Of a stretch of 57,921 nucleotides of DNA, positions 1 to 8,891 are shown in pieces. Source of the DNA: Alphaproteobacteria bacterium (GTDB taxonomy: Bacteria; Pseudomonadota; Alphaproteobacteria; UBA8366; GCA-2717185); assembly GCA_040905865.1 (NCBI GenBank), contig JBBDQU010000008.1, positions 1 through 57,921 on the forward strand, read 5' to 3'. Below the pieces are notes generated by a model, which was not told the DNA's origin, ran no database searches, and worked only from the letters and a program-made list of their open reading frames with translations. Position 1 is the first letter of the stretch; each line of letters begins with the position of its first letter. A program made the position numbers and the translations under genes.

Positions 1-13
1 TTAGAAATCCGGT

Positions 14-784
14 TTAATTCTGACGCGGCGCGTCGGCGTCGTTCCGCGCCGCCGCGACCAGATATTCGATATTTCCCTTCGCGCCGGCGATCGGGCTTTC
101 CGTTACGCCCAGAACCGACCATCCGGGCTGGCTGTCCAGCCACTGTGTCACGAAATCACAGGCTTCTCGGCGCCGCTCGGGATCGCGGACGATACCGCCC
201 TTGCCGATGGCGGCACGGTCCAGCTGAAACTGCGGCTTGATCAGGGCAACCAGGCGCGCGTCGGGCGCGGCGAGTGACATCGGGGCGGGCAGGACCTTTT
301 CCAGACCGATAAAACTTGCGTCGCAAACGATGAGATCGACGGGGTCGGGAACGTCCCGTTGCGTCAGATGGCGGGCGTTGACGCCCTCCATGACGGTGAC
401 CCGCCTGTCTTCCCGCAGTTTCCACGCCAGTTGGCCACGACCGACATCGACCGCTATTACGCCTGCCGCATTCCGCGAAAGCAGGACATCGGTAAATCCG
501 CCGGTGGATGCGCCTACGTCCAGGCAAAGCAGGCCCTTGGGGTCAATGGCGAAATGGTCCAGCGCGCGGACCAGTTTCAATCCGCCTCTTGAAACCCAGG
601 GGTGCTCCGGGCCGCGCAGGGTCAGCGGCGCATCGGCATTCAGCGTCTCACCAGCCTTGTCGATCCTGCGGTCGCCGGAATAGACGAGCCCGGCCATGAT
701 CGACGCCTGCGCCCGGGTCCGGCTTTCAACCAGTTCCCGTTCAAGGAGGAGAACGTCGACCCGAACCCGCTTTACAGCCGGCAT
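14..784 (-). CDS. tlyA: TlyA-family rRNA 2'-O-methyltransferase (hemolysin A family)
   Basis: 256 residues, the usual TlyA length. The N-terminus (about 8-65) is an S4-like RNA-binding domain with the signature RVDVLLLERELVESRTRAQA. It is followed by an FtsJ-like Rossmann methyltransferase with the SAM motif CLDVGASTGGFTD (about residues 87-99), then DVGRGQLAWKLR and the catalytic-loop region VALIKPQFQ. Characterised family members 2'-O-methylate rRNA cytidines; the name hemolysin is historical. In many alphaproteobacteria tlyA lies directly after dxs, but here dxs ends 3.2 kb away with unrelated genes in between. The start is the ATG at 784; no strong ribosome-binding site is visible. The gene ends 13 bases from the window edge. 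Confidence 0.93.
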   Translation of the reverse strand: MPAVKRVRVDVLLLERELVESRTRAQASIMAGLVYSGDRRIDKAGETLNADAPLTLRGPEHPWVSRGGLKLVRALDHFAIDPKGLLCLDVGASTGGFTDVLLSRNAAGVIAVDVGRGQLAWKLREDRRVTVMEGVNARHLTQRDVPDPVDLIVCDASFIGLEKVLPAPMSLAAPDARLVALIKPQFQLDRAAIGKGGIVRDPERRREACDFVTQWLDSQPGWSVLGVTESPIAGAKGNIEYLVAAARNDADAPRQN

Positions 785-1235
785 TTTTTCAAATGATCGT
801 TCAATATTCTGACTGACTTCCGGCTGTGTGGCTGGCCTGCATGGAACCCGCCCCAGGGCCGGGTTTCGACGCTACGGTAACAAATATCGCACAGGGTACT
901 ATACAATTTTGCAATTCCCGGTACAGTTATGCCCGAAACGGGTGGGGCAATGAATCACGGCGATCCTCGCAATAGGTGACGGGCTGGGTGGCGACGGGGG
1001 AATCGGTTTTCCAGATAGAAATTACGATAGCATCGTTGCGTGTATTCCCATGTCTGCTGGAATAATAGCGAAATATGGGCAAATCATTTGACTAGGGAGT
1101 TTCAACAACAGAAATGGAATAGTTCGTGGCTGTTCGGTGCCAATATTTAATTCATAACCTGGAATATGGGTTTCACAAGTACCGGCACGTAATAATAATT
1201 CAATTTTAATCGTGTTGTTATATATTCGGCTGATT
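785..1235. other. Intergenic region, AT-rich
   Basis: About 450 bases between the divergent tlyA and the first PAS-like gene. I see no coding region. Bases from about 1020 to 1240 are visibly AT-rich compared with the GC-rich neighbours, with runs such as ATAATAATT and TATATATTC. It probably holds promoters for both directions, but no box pair stands out. The base composition fits the idea that the adjacent PAS block was acquired. Confidence 0.5.
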
Positions 1236-1784
1236 ATGGAAAAAATACTAGAAACAGTACTTGGCAGAGACGGTAGCGATGTACAAAAGAGGGTATTGTA
1301 TGACCTCGTAGCTATTGAAACGAGAGAGGCGGATACCTTACTCGATTTTCTGCATTACTATTGGAGCGCCCTGAACGGCGGCGGTACGCAGGTACCCAGA
1401 ATTTCTGATTTCCAGGTTGAGAACATCCTTCAACCGGCGGCCCGCGAATATACCGGGTGGATCGATACCGCACCCGACGATCCCCGCTACTTCGTTATCC
1501 ATCATAGTCCGACAATGAAGGCGCCGGGATTCGGCGAGGAGTATGGCAATATTCGCCTGCTCGACCTGCCGAATAAAATGCATTCCAGTTCGCTTGTTCT
1601 GGAATTCTTGCGTTGCAAGCGCTGGAAAATCCCCCTTTACCATGAAATCGATCAGCGGATCGGCGGCGTCAGGCGGCATTACACAAGATTGTTGCTGCCG
1701 CTGGCCAATGACGAAGGCGAAGTGACGCGGATTTTTTTTGGCTTCCGGTTAATTTCCCGTATTTCGCTGTCGCCTGAAGGATGA
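1236..1784 (+). CDS. PAS_5-like sensory domain protein, copy 1 of 3
   Basis: 182 residues from the ATG at 1236. An in-frame upstream start at 1212 is possible, but the 1236 start lines up with the N-termini of the two following paralogues. It resembles the stand-alone PAS_5 type (DUF1457-like) of alphaproteobacteria: an N-terminal helical segment, a central WxxL..P..DF region, and a C-terminal beta hairpin reading YTRLLLPLANDEGEV followed by RIFF. The motif YHEIDQ (about residues 141-146) is shared with both neighbours. There is no output domain, signal peptide or membrane segment. The family's function is unclear; a small-molecule sensor or partner protein is inferred. Confidence 0.6.
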   Translation: MEKILETVLGRDGSDVQKRVLYDLVAIETREADTLLDFLHYYWSALNGGGTQVPRISDFQVENILQPAAREYTGWIDTAPDDPRYFVIHHSPTMKAPGFGEEYGNIRLLDLPNKMHSSSLVLEFLRCKRWKIPLYHEIDQRIGGVRRHYTRLLLPLANDEGEVTRIFFGFRLISRISLSPEG

Positions 1785-1880
1785 CGCCTTGCCGCGAGCG
1801 TTTCGGGCATCAACGTTTCTTCTTCGTTGCGTTGGACGCGTCATGTACCTAAAATTGTAAAATTATTTAATGAATCTCGA

Positions 1881-1887
1881 AAGGAGG
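1881..1887 (+). promoter_or_regulatory. Strong ribosome-binding site that fixes a TTG start
   Basis: AAGGAGG lies 5 bases before TTG at 1893. The nearby ATG at 1897 is out of frame, and the next in-frame ATG (1914) is too far. Starting at 1893 makes this protein begin MYAPLESMFET, matching the MYGVLKRLVET start of the next paralogue, so the TTG is very likely the real start. Confidence 0.7.
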
Positions 1888-1892
1888 CAGGT

Positions 1893-2462
1893 TTGTATGC
1901 GCCTCTGGAATCAATGTTTGAAACGTCGGGTTTCGACGAACAGGCCCGCTCCCGATTCTCGATGGATGTTTTTTTCGAGCGCGAAGGCTGTGGTTCGGCG
2001 TTGTGGCACCTGTACCGGCACTGGAAAGCCCTGCCTAAGAAACAGCACGGACTGCCGGCGGCCAGTATGTGCAACCCCAAGCCGGCACTGCCCCGCGACG
2101 TCGCGAAATGGATCGCCTGGATCGATACGACCAAAGACGATCCGACACAGTTTATTATCTGGGAGCATCCGGAAAGCCATATTCCCGGAATGGGCGTGGA
2201 ATTATCCGGCAAACTGCTCAATGATATTCCCGTGGCGCAACTGCATATCAGCGCATGCGCCATTGAGTATCTTTACTGCAAACACGAGCGCATACCCATG
2301 TACCACGAAATAGATCAGATTCTATGCGGGTATCGGCGGCAGTATACCCGCCTTCTGGTCCCTTTGGCGGATGAGAACGGGAACGTTTCGAGGATTTTCT
2401 ATGCTATTCGGATGCTCAGTGAACTGGGGCGTGTGAACAGGCTGGCAGGTGGCGTTATCTGA
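1893..2462 (+). CDS. PAS_5-like sensory domain protein, copy 2 of 3
   Basis: 189 residues from a TTG start preceded by AAGGAGG. It is homologous along its length to the flanking genes, sharing WIDTTKDDP (WIDTAPDDP in copy 1), YHEIDQ, and YTRLLVPLADENGNVSRIFY. Its stop codon overlaps the ATG of copy 3 by one base, so the two are translationally coupled. Like its neighbours it is a single PAS-like domain with no output module. The copies are strongly diverged from one another, so this is an old duplication rather than a recent one. Function unknown; ligand sensing or protein-protein regulation is inferred from the fold only. Confidence 0.6.
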   Translation: MYAPLESMFETSGFDEQARSRFSMDVFFEREGCGSALWHLYRHWKALPKKQHGLPAASMCNPKPALPRDVAKWIAWIDTTKDDPTQFIIWEHPESHIPGMGVELSGKLLNDIPVAQLHISACAIEYLYCKHERIPMYHEIDQILCGYRRQYTRLLVPLADENGNVSRIFYAIRMLSELGRVNRLAGGVI

Positions 2463-2995
2463 TGTACGGCGTGTTGAAGCGACTCGTTGAAACGGAGGGG
2501 CGAGATCAGCAGGAGCGGCTGATGCTGTCCATCGACAAGATGCTGCCGCGCGAACAGAATAACGCGATTGGCCAGTTATTCGACTACTGGCGGTATAAAT
2601 CATTGCCGAACGGCCTGCCTTGCGTGGACGATTTTGATTACAAATCGGCTTTGCCGGCCGACGTCTTGCGCAAGATTTGCTGGGCCGACGTAACAGCGGA
2701 GGATCCGTTCAATTTTGTCACGCGCGACCATGCAAAATTGACGGCATTTCAGGACGCATCGAATCACCGGCTCCGGGACCTGCCGAGCCGCATGCACTAC
2801 AGGGCCTGCGCCAGCGAATACATGCTCAGCATCCGGATGCGGCAGCCGATATTTCACGATATCGATCAGACGGTCGGGAACATCAGCCGAAATTACATGC
2901 GGCTGATGCTCCCGGTTGCCGATGAGACCGGACGGGTGGTCAGGCTTGTTTATGCCGTCCGCATTGTCAGTGGCGCAACGTCATCCAACTCCTGA
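2462..2995 (+). CDS. PAS_5-like sensory domain protein, copy 3 of 3
   Basis: 177 residues. The ATG overlaps the stop of copy 2 (TGATG). It shares the family landmarks FHDIDQ and NYMRLMLPVADETGRVVRLVY and starts MYGVLKRL like copy 2. It is a single PAS-like domain with no membrane or signalling output. Its 3' end overlaps the convergent unknown gene on the other strand by about 46 bases. The trio is most likely one transcript; what signal it reads and whom it speaks to cannot be seen here. Confidence 0.6.
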   Translation: MYGVLKRLVETEGRDQQERLMLSIDKMLPREQNNAIGQLFDYWRYKSLPNGLPCVDDFDYKSALPADVLRKICWADVTAEDPFNFVTRDHAKLTAFQDASNHRLRDLPSRMHYRACASEYMLSIRMRQPIFHDIDQTVGNISRNYMRLMLPVADETGRVVRLVYAVRIVSGATSSNS

Positions 2996-3675
2996 GCCAT
3001 CTCGGTGTAAATCTGGTTCATCATTTCGCCGCGATGCATCCAGTAGATATCCATATCCTGTTCACCATTGCGTCCGGGATACATGCCGGTCAGCAGGTGG
3101 CGGCGGTTCAGTAGCCCCTGCCTGTGATGTCCATATTGCCGGTGGTTGGGCGTCGCCGTGATGAAACCGATATAATAATCGGTCAGGAAGTGCCGCAGGG
3201 CCAGGATTCGCGAAGTACGGCTCATGAAGCCTGCCAGTCCATTTTGCCGCCAGTCCGGATGGACCCAGCCGCCGCCACCGAAATTTATTCGGCCGCGCAG
3301 CACCGGTACCGATTCGACGAAGTGGACCGGATAGTGGCGGAGCGACGGGCATCGATTGCCGAAGAAACGATGCGTCGCGATATACTCCTCGACGAAGTTT
3401 TCCGTTTCCACGAAGCGGTTCGCCTGGCAGGCGATCGTTTCGCCCTGGTTGTCCACGAGGTGGAGCCAGAACGAATTGCCTGGCCGGATGTCGTTTAGCA
3501 GCGGATCCAGCGTCCTGGATGCGCCGACGGTACCGGGCGCGGTACTCATCAGCTTTCGCCATTTTTCCAGATCGTCGTCGATTTTTATCTGCAGATCGAG
3601 CGCCTCCGCGCGTGCTATCTGCATATCGATGAATGCCTGGATATCGATCATTTCCTTTTCGGTGAGCATCGTCAT
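2950..3675 (-). CDS. Unknown protein, possibly GNAT-like
   Basis: 241 residues from the ATG at 3675, chosen because AGGAG lies 7 bases upstream; the frame is open for a further 52 codons. The N-terminal third is charged and helical (MLTEKEMIDIQAF and following). The middle has a beta-rich stretch (FWLHLVDNQGETIACQAN). The segment VHPDWRQNGLAGFMSR resembles the acetyl-CoA-binding turn of GNAT acetyltransferases (VxPxxRxxGxG), so a GNAT fold is a tentative suggestion. It is convergent with the PAS genes and overlaps the last one. It belongs to the block that separates dxs from tlyA. No confident family assignment. Confidence 0.45.
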   Translation of the reverse strand: MTMLTEKEMIDIQAFIDMQIARAEALDLQIKIDDDLEKWRKLMSTAPGTVGASRTLDPLLNDIRPGNSFWLHLVDNQGETIACQANRFVETENFVEEYIATHRFFGNRCPSLRHYPVHFVESVPVLRGRINFGGGGWVHPDWRQNGLAGFMSRTSRILALRHFLTDYYIGFITATPNHRQYGHHRQGLLNRRHLLTGMYPGRNGEQDMDIYWMHRGEMMNQIYTEMAQELDDVAPLTMRTA

Positions 3676-3870
3676 TTTGATTCTCCTGCCTGAGTGTTTT
3701 TTGGATAACAGGAAAATCGTCTGCCTTCTGAGGTTGCAGCGAAAGCTTTTTCGCCAATTTCTTGATTCAATCCCCGGCAACGAAGCGGGGATTCCGCAAA
3801 TCAGGATCGATTCAGGCGCATAGACGATCATTTTCCGGTCGGACCGGGGATACAGAGGGAATTTAATGGC

Positions 3871-3955
3871 GGTGCTATATCTTCAAAAAGACAGACCAGT
3901 TTCACATGGTTGGTGGATCGGCCAAGGCGATTCCAACCAATCATGACCTGATCTA
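3871..3955 (+). repeat. 85-bp structured repeat, copy A
   Basis: Aligns without gaps to 7845-7929 at roughly 70 percent identity. Conserved blocks are ATATCTTCAA, AAGACAG, TTCAC, GGATCG and GGCGATT. The right half forms a hairpin: the 5' arm about 3907-3923 (TGGTTGGTGGATCGGCC) pairs imperfectly with GGCGATTCCAACCAATC. Several differences between the copies fall inside the stem. It sits in the 349-base gap between the unknown gene and dxs. It looks like a dispersed element (REP/MITE-like or a small structured RNA) rather than a remnant of a gene. Confidence 0.6.
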
Positions 3956-4024
3956 ACGCTCCGTTATCGCCTTCCGGTCTTGTTCCTGGCGATTTGGCGG
4001 AGAAGTAATTCCCGCCGTCAGGGG

Positions 4025-5941
4025 TCAGGCGCGGGCGGGTTCTTCCACCCAGTCATGGCCAAGTGCGGTTAGCGCGGTAGCGACAATGTGCCGGGCATTC
4101 AATCCGGCATTGTCGTATTGATTGAACTGGCTGTCCTGATCGATAAACCGGTCCGGCAGACAGAGGGGGCGCACCTTCAGTCCGGAATCCAGTTTTCCGG
4201 TCAATGCCAGGAACTGCAGCACATGACTGCCAAACCCGCCAATGGCGCCTTCCTCGACTGTGATCAGGACCTCATGTTCGGAGGCCAGCCGCCGGATCAT
4301 GTCCTCGTCCAACGGCTTCATGAAGCGGGCATCGGCAACAGTGGTCGACAGGCCGCGTGCAGCCAGGTCTTCCGCCGCCTTGAGCGACTCGGCCAGGCGT
4401 GTGCCCAGCGAAAGGATCGCAACCGTATTACCTTCGCGCAGAATCCGGCCCTTGCCGATTTCCAGAGGCACGCCGACACTCGGCATTTCCACACCGACAC
4501 CATCGCCGCGGGGGTACCGGAACGCCGAGGGGCGATCGTCGATCCGCACGGCGGTGGCGACCATGTGGACCAGTTCGGCCTCATCCGCCGCCGCCATGAT
4601 GACGAATTCCGGCAGACAGCCGAGATAGGTCATGTCATAGGCGCCGCAATGGGTAATGCCGTCGGCGCCGACAACGCCGGCCCGGTCGATTGCAAATCGC
4701 ACGGGCAGCCGCTGGATTGCGACGTCATGCACGACCTGATCATAACCGCGCTGCAGAAAGGTAGAATAAATCGCGGCAAAGGGCTTCATGCCTTCGGTGG
4801 CGAGACCGGCTGCAAAGGTAACACCATGCTGTTCGGCAATGCCGACGTCGAAGGTCCGGTCCGGAAACCGTTCCGCAAACAGGTCGAGGCCGGTCCCGGA
4901 GGGCATCGCCGCCGTAATGGTGCAGATCCGGTCGTCCGTCTCGGCTTCCCGGATCAGGCTCTGCGCAAAGACCTTGGTGTAGGACGGGGCGTTCGAGATG
5001 CCCTTCTGCTGCGCGCCCGTGATGACATCGAACTTGCCGACGCCATGATACTTGTCGTCGGATTTTTCGGCGGGATCGTATCCCTTGCCTTTCTGGGTGA
5101 CGCAGTGAACCAGGATCGGGCCGGATTCGGTATCGTCGCGCACGTTCTTCAGAATCGGAAGGAGGTGGTCCAGGTTATGGCCGTCAATCGGCCCGACATA
5201 ATAAAAGCCGAGTTCCTCGAACAACGTGCCGCCCGTGACCATGCCGCGCGCGTACTCTTCGGCCTTCTTTGCTGCCTGTCCCACCGGTTTCGGAAATTTG
5301 TTGGCAATGATACCGCCCAGATGCCGGAGCGACCGGTAGGGTTTGGACGAGATAAGCCGTGACAGATGCGCGCTCAAGGCCCCGACCGGGGGCGCGATTG
5401 ACATGTCGTTGTCGTTCAGAATGACGATCAACCGGGCGTCCATCGAACCGGCATTATTCATCGCCTCATAGGCCATGCCCGCACTCATCGCGCCATCGCC
5501 GATCACGCAGACCACGTTTCGCTTTACGCCCATCAGGTCGCTGGCGACTTTCATCCCGAGACCCGAGGATATCGACGTGGAACTGTGCGCCGCGCCGAAG
5601 GGGTCGTACTCGCTCTCCGAACGTTTGGTGAAACCGGACAAGCCGCCGCGCTGGCGCAGGGTCCGGATGCGGTCGCGCCGGCCGGTCAGTATCTTGTGGG
5701 GGTAACACTGGTGACCGACATCGAAAATCAGGCGATCATGAGGGGTATCGAAAACGTGGTGAATGGCGACCGTTAACTCCACAACACCAAGGCCGGCACC
5801 GAGATGGCCACCGGTCTGCGACACGGCATCGATGGTTTCGGCACGCAACTCGTCGGCAAGCTGCCGGAGCTTAGTCTCCCCCAGTTTGCGAATATCGCTT
5901 GGAAACGTTACCGTATCCAGCAATGGCGTACTGATTTTCAC
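4025..5941 (-). CDS. dxs: 1-deoxy-D-xylulose-5-phosphate synthase
   Basis: 638 residues, full length. It condenses pyruvate and glyceraldehyde 3-phosphate, using thiamine diphosphate, in the first step of the MEP isoprenoid pathway. Visible landmarks are [14 protein letters not shown] (about 44-57), [15 protein letters not shown] (74-88), the thiamine-diphosphate motif starting GDGAMSAG (148) and ending at NN (162-163), and the transketolase-type pyrimidine region with [18 protein letters not shown]. The start is GTG at 5941 with AAGGAG 7 bases upstream. It lies 19 bases after ispA on the same strand, so xseB-ispA-dxs form an operon. Cytoplasmic. Confidence 0.97.
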   Translation of the reverse strand: MKISTPLLDTVTFPSDIRKLGETKLRQLADELRAETIDAVSQTGGHLGAGLGVVELTVAIHHVFDTPHDRLIFDVGHQCYPHKILTGRRDRIRTLRQRGGLSGFTKRSESEYDPFGAAHSSTSISSGLGMKVASDLMGVKRNVVCVIGDGAMSAGMAYEAMNNAGSMDARLIVILNDNDMSIAPPVGALSAHLSRLISSKPYRSLRHLGGIIANKFPKPVGQAAKKAEEYARGMVTGGTLFEELGFYYVGPIDGHNLDHLLPILKNVRDDTESGPILVHCVTQKGKGYDPAEKSDDKYHGVGKFDVITGAQQKGISNAPSYTKVFAQSLIREAETDDRICTITAAMPSGTGLDLFAERFPDRTFDVGIAEQHGVTFAAGLATEGMKPFAAIYSTFLQRGYDQVVHDVAIQRLPVRFAIDRAGVVGADGITHCGAYDMTYLGCLPEFVIMAAADEAELVHMVATAVRIDDRPSAFRYPRGDGVGVEMPSVGVPLEIGKGRILREGNTVAILSLGTRLAESLKAAEDLAARGLSTTVADARFMKPLDEDMIRRLASEHEVLITVEEGAIGGFGSHVLQFLALTGKLDSGLKVRPLCLPDRFIDQDSQFNQYDNAGLNARHIVATALTALGHDWVEEPARA

Positions 5942-5960
5942 GCCGTTTCTCCTTGTCTAA

Positions 5961-6899
5961 CTAGCTGCGCCTCTCCACGACGAAAGTCGCAGCATTTCTC
6001 AATAGGTCGGCGGCTTCCTCAAACATGGCCAGATGCTCCACCGCTTGCGCCGCCAGCAGTTTTGCCTGCGCACGCGCTCGCTCTATTCCAAGTATGGATA
6101 CGAACGTGCCTTTACCAGCGCTGGCATCCTTGCCGACGGTTTTCCCTGTTTCCTCTATCGTTCCTTCGACGTCAAGCAGATCGTCTGAAATCTGAAAGGC
6201 CAGTCCCAGATCATGGGCATATCCCCGCAACGCATCCCGCGCATCCACCGATGCCCGACCCAGAATAGCACCCGCCTCACATGAAAATGCGATAATCGCC
6301 CCTGTTTTCAACCGTTGCAGGCGGGTAATCGCGCCGATATCCAGTTCCACGCTTTCCGCGGCCAGGTCCAGCATCTGTCCGCCGACCATGCCACGCGCCC
6401 CGGCGGCCCTGGCCAGCGCCGAAATCAGTTCGGTGCGGACTTCGGCATTTTCATGGGTGCGGTGATCTGCCAGAACCTCGAAGGCCAGTGTCAGCAGGGC
6501 GTCGCCGGCGAGGATCGCAGTGGCTTCGTCGAACTGCTTGTGAACCGTCGGTTTGCCGCGGCGAAGGTCGTCATCGTCCATTGCCGGCAGGTCGTCATGC
6601 ACCAGCGAATAACAGTGAACCAGTTCGATCGCCGCCGCCACGCGAAGCGCCGCGGCCTTCTGTACGGAGAACAGTTTCGCACTCTGGATGACCAGAAAGG
6701 GCCGGAATCGCTTGCCGCCGCCAAATGTCGCGTAACGCATTGACTCGAAAAGACGGGATTCGGGCCCGTCAGGGTTACTCAACATGCGATCCAGCACACT
6801 TTCCACATCGCTTGCGGCTTCGCGAAGGGACTTTTCCAGTGCGAATGTCGATGGGGCTACGCTACTCAATGTTTGCTTGCTCTGTTCTGGCGCCTTCAT
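5961..6899 (-). CDS. ispA: Polyprenyl synthetase, farnesyl/geranyl diphosphate synthase type
   Basis: 312 residues from the first ATG (6899); a TTG at 6848-6850 next to the xseB stop is another possible start and would give a more typical N-terminus. The first Asp-rich motif is DDLPAMDDDDLRRG (about 102-115) and the second is DDLLD (229-233). GGKRFRP (61-67) binds isopentenyl diphosphate. It makes the short-chain prenyl diphosphate (C15 or similar) from products of the MEP pathway, which fits its position directly upstream of dxs. It overlaps the end of xseB, indicating translational coupling. Confidence 0.93.
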   Translation of the reverse strand: MKAPEQSKQTLSSVAPSTFALEKSLREAASDVESVLDRMLSNPDGPESRLFESMRYATFGGGKRFRPFLVIQSAKLFSVQKAAALRVAAAIELVHCYSLVHDDLPAMDDDDLRRGKPTVHKQFDEATAILAGDALLTLAFEVLADHRTHENAEVRTELISALARAAGARGMVGGQMLDLAAESVELDIGAITRLQRLKTGAIIAFSCEAGAILGRASVDARDALRGYAHDLGLAFQISDDLLDVEGTIEETGKTVGKDASAGKGTFVSILGIERARAQAKLLAAQAVEHLAMFEEAADLLRNAATFVVERRS

Positions 6900-7113
6900 T
6901 GCTGAATGAAATGCGTTCAATACGGCTCTTTGCTTCGGCCAATTTGGCTTCGCAATGCTTTTTCAGGGCGGCGCCGCGTTCGTAGGATGAAATCGCTTCG
7001 TCCAGTTTTGCATCGCCTGATTCCAGGGACCGAACGATTTGTTCGAGTTCCTTAAGGGCATCTTCGAACCCCATTTTGGCAATGCCGTCCTGAATATCCT
7101 CGCCACCCGCCAT
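6862..7113 (-). CDS. xseB: Exodeoxyribonuclease VII small subunit
   Basis: 83 residues, typical for XseB. The motif FEDALKELEQIVRSLESGDAK and the helical coiled region with SYERGAALKKHCEAKL match the family. The small subunit joins XseA to form exonuclease VII, which degrades single-stranded DNA. It is the first gene of the xseB-ispA-dxs operon. The large subunit is not in the window. Confidence 0.93.
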   Translation of the reverse strand: MAGGEDIQDGIAKMGFEDALKELEQIVRSLESGDAKLDEAISSYERGAALKKHCEAKLAEAKSRIERISFSNEGARTEQANIE

Positions 7114-7394
7114 AACGTGCCTTTCAACTGCGACAGTATTCGTCCACGCCGAAGTCTAGTCATGGGGCGAAGAACTGTCCAAGGCTATGTTCCGCCGCGG
7201 CGAGGAGGTGAAAGCGGAAACGGACCGTGCTGTTGATCCGCAGGTCAACTGGCGTTGTGAGGAACCAGTGTAAACGAAATTAATCATTCATATATAAGTT
7301 GCCGTTTATCTATAGCTGCCGTTCGTGTTGCGGCAATTGCCTGAAGACTGTCGGACTGGCGAACGATATGGTCATGCGGCCGGAAAACAGAACA

Positions 7395-7778
7395 ATGAAA
7401 GCTGACGCCATGAAAACGTGTCTGGTAGTCGACGATTCTGAACCTGTTCGGATTGTTGCCCGTGAAATGCTCGAAAACCTTGACCTGAACGTCCTGGAGG
7501 CGGCTGACGGCTTAAGTGCGCTCGCAATCTGCGGCGAGGCTATGCCCGATGCCATACTGCTCGACCGCAACATGCCGGTCATGAACGGCATAGAATTCCT
7601 GCACGCGCTGCGTACGCGGGACGGCGGGGACCGGCCTGTTGTCATAATCTGCACTGGCGAAATTAACGTAAACCTCATTCAGGAGGCGATATCCGCCGGC
7701 GCGGACGAATATGTGTTGAAGCCATTCGACAGCGTCATGGTGAAGCAGAAACTGAACCGCACCGGCATTATCGGGTAA
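7395..7778 (+). CDS. Single-domain response regulator (receiver only)
   Basis: 127 residues from the ATG at 7395; the ATG at 7410 is an alternative and upstream in-frame codons are open. A CheY-like receiver with the acidic pair DD (13-14), phospho-acceptor Asp57 in ILLDRNMPVMNG, a Thr at about 87 (IICTGE) and the conserved Lys109 (YVLKPF). There is no DNA-binding or enzymatic output domain and no histidine kinase nearby, so it must act through partners elsewhere. It is transcribed opposite to xseB and interrupts the expected neighbourhood of the histone-deacetylase-family gene and xseB. A copy of the 85-bp repeat follows it. Confidence 0.88.
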   Translation: MKADAMKTCLVVDDSEPVRIVAREMLENLDLNVLEAADGLSALAICGEAMPDAILLDRNMPVMNGIEFLHALRTRDGGDRPVVIICTGEINVNLIQEAISAGADEYVLKPFDSVMVKQKLNRTGIIG

Positions 7779-7844
7779 GGCGCCGTCCCTTGTAGCACAT
7801 CAGGATTTGAAGGAACCGCAACACGTTCCATTCAAACCTGTGAA

Positions 7845-7929
7845 GGTGTCATATCTTCAATAAGACAGGTCGCATTCACGTATTGGTTGGATCGCCAGAG
7901 GCGATTCTAAACAAATACGATCTGACCCT
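7845..7929 (+). repeat. 85-bp structured repeat, copy B
   Basis: Same orientation as copy A at 3871-3955 and gaplessly alignable. The hairpin here is TTGGTTGGATCGCC, a loop of AGA, then GGCGATTCTAAACAA. On the minus strand it begins CAGGGTCAGATCG, similar in style to the GGGTCAGATC ends of RAYT/IS200-associated repeats. It lies between the response-regulator gene and the convergent histone-deacetylase-family gene. Confidence 0.6.
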
Positions 7930-7961
7930 GGGAGCAATAGCGCCCGATTCCGGCCCTCTGC

Positions 7962-8891
7962 TCATGCCTGCATCAGAGTCTTTACGTGAATGGCGGCACA
8001 GCGCGACAGGGCGGCCAGGTCATAGCCGCCTTCCAGGGCGGACACGAGGCGGCCCTCGCAGCATTCATCCGCGACGCGCGCCAGTTCGTCGGTCACCCAG
8101 CGGTAATCGTCGTCGGTGAAGCGCAGTCCGGCCAGGGGATCGTCCGCGTGGGCATCGAAACCGGCCGAAACCAGCAGGATTTCCGGCGCGAAGCGGCGCA
8201 ACGCGGGGAGCACGCGCAGGGTCATGGCTTCCCGGAACATATCCGAACCCGCGCCGGGCGGCAGCGGCACGTTGACAATATTGTTGCTGCAGCCGGTTTC
8301 ACGGGGCGATCCCGTTCCCGGATAGAGCGGCGACTGGTGGGTGGATGCGTAAAACAGGTTCGGCTCGTCGTAAAAGATTGCCTGCGTGCCGTTGCCGTGA
8401 TGAACATCGAAATCGATGGCGGCAATACGCTCCATCCCGTGCTGGCTGCGCGCCTGCGCCGCGCCGACCGCGATACTGTTGAATACGCAAAACCCCATCG
8501 GAATGGCCGGTTCCGCGTGATGGCCGGGTGGCCGAATCGCGCAAAAAGCATTTTTTACAGTACCGGCGATCACGGCATCGACGGCGGCGCAGACCGCGCC
8601 GGCGGCGCGAAGAGCCGCCTCGCCGGATGCCGGCGAAACGACGGTGTCGGCATCGATCCGCGCATAGCCCTGTTTCGGTATTTCGTCGAGTATCCGCGTT
8701 ACGTGATCGATCGGATGGACCCTCGCGATCTGCTCGATGGTTGCCAGCGGCGCCTCGATTCGGTCCAGTGACGCAAATACCTTTTCGTCAAGGGCGGCCA
8801 GGACGACCTTCAACCGGTCCGACGATTCGGGGTGCCCCATGCCGGGATCGTGCCGAATACAGGTTTCATGCGTATACAGGGCCGTTGTCAT
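7962..8891 (-). CDS. Histone deacetylase family protein (class II-like, AcuC/acetylpolyamine amidohydrolase type)
   Basis: 309 residues from the ATG at 8891, preceded by AAGGATG. The zinc-dependent deacetylase signatures are RPPGHHAEP (about 120-128), the metal and catalytic motif DFDVHHGNG (160-168), and SAGFDAHADDPLAGL near residue 255. In bacteria such proteins remove acetyl groups from small amines or protein lysines; the real substrate is unknown. In alphaproteobacteria this gene is often next to xseB-dxs-tlyA, and it keeps that neighbourhood here except for the response regulator between. Cytoplasmic; no signal peptide. Confidence 0.9.
   Translation of the reverse strand: MTTALYTHETCIRHDPGMGHPESSDRLKVVLAALDEKVFASLDRIEAPLATIEQIARVHPIDHVTRILDEIPKQGYARIDADTVVSPASGEAALRAAGAVCAAVDAVIAGTVKNAFCAIRPPGHHAEPAIPMGFCVFNSIAVGAAQARSQHGMERIAAIDFDVHHGNGTQAIFYDEPNLFYASTHQSPLYPGTGSPRETGCSNNIVNVPLPPGAGSDMFREAMTLRVLPALRRFAPEILLVSAGFDAHADDPLAGLRFTDDDYRWVTDELARVADECCEGRLVSALEGGYDLAALSRCAAIHVKTLMQA

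Noticed and set aside
4088-5362. A 424-codon plus-strand frame inside dxs
   Set aside because: Antisense shadow of an unmistakable full-length dxs.
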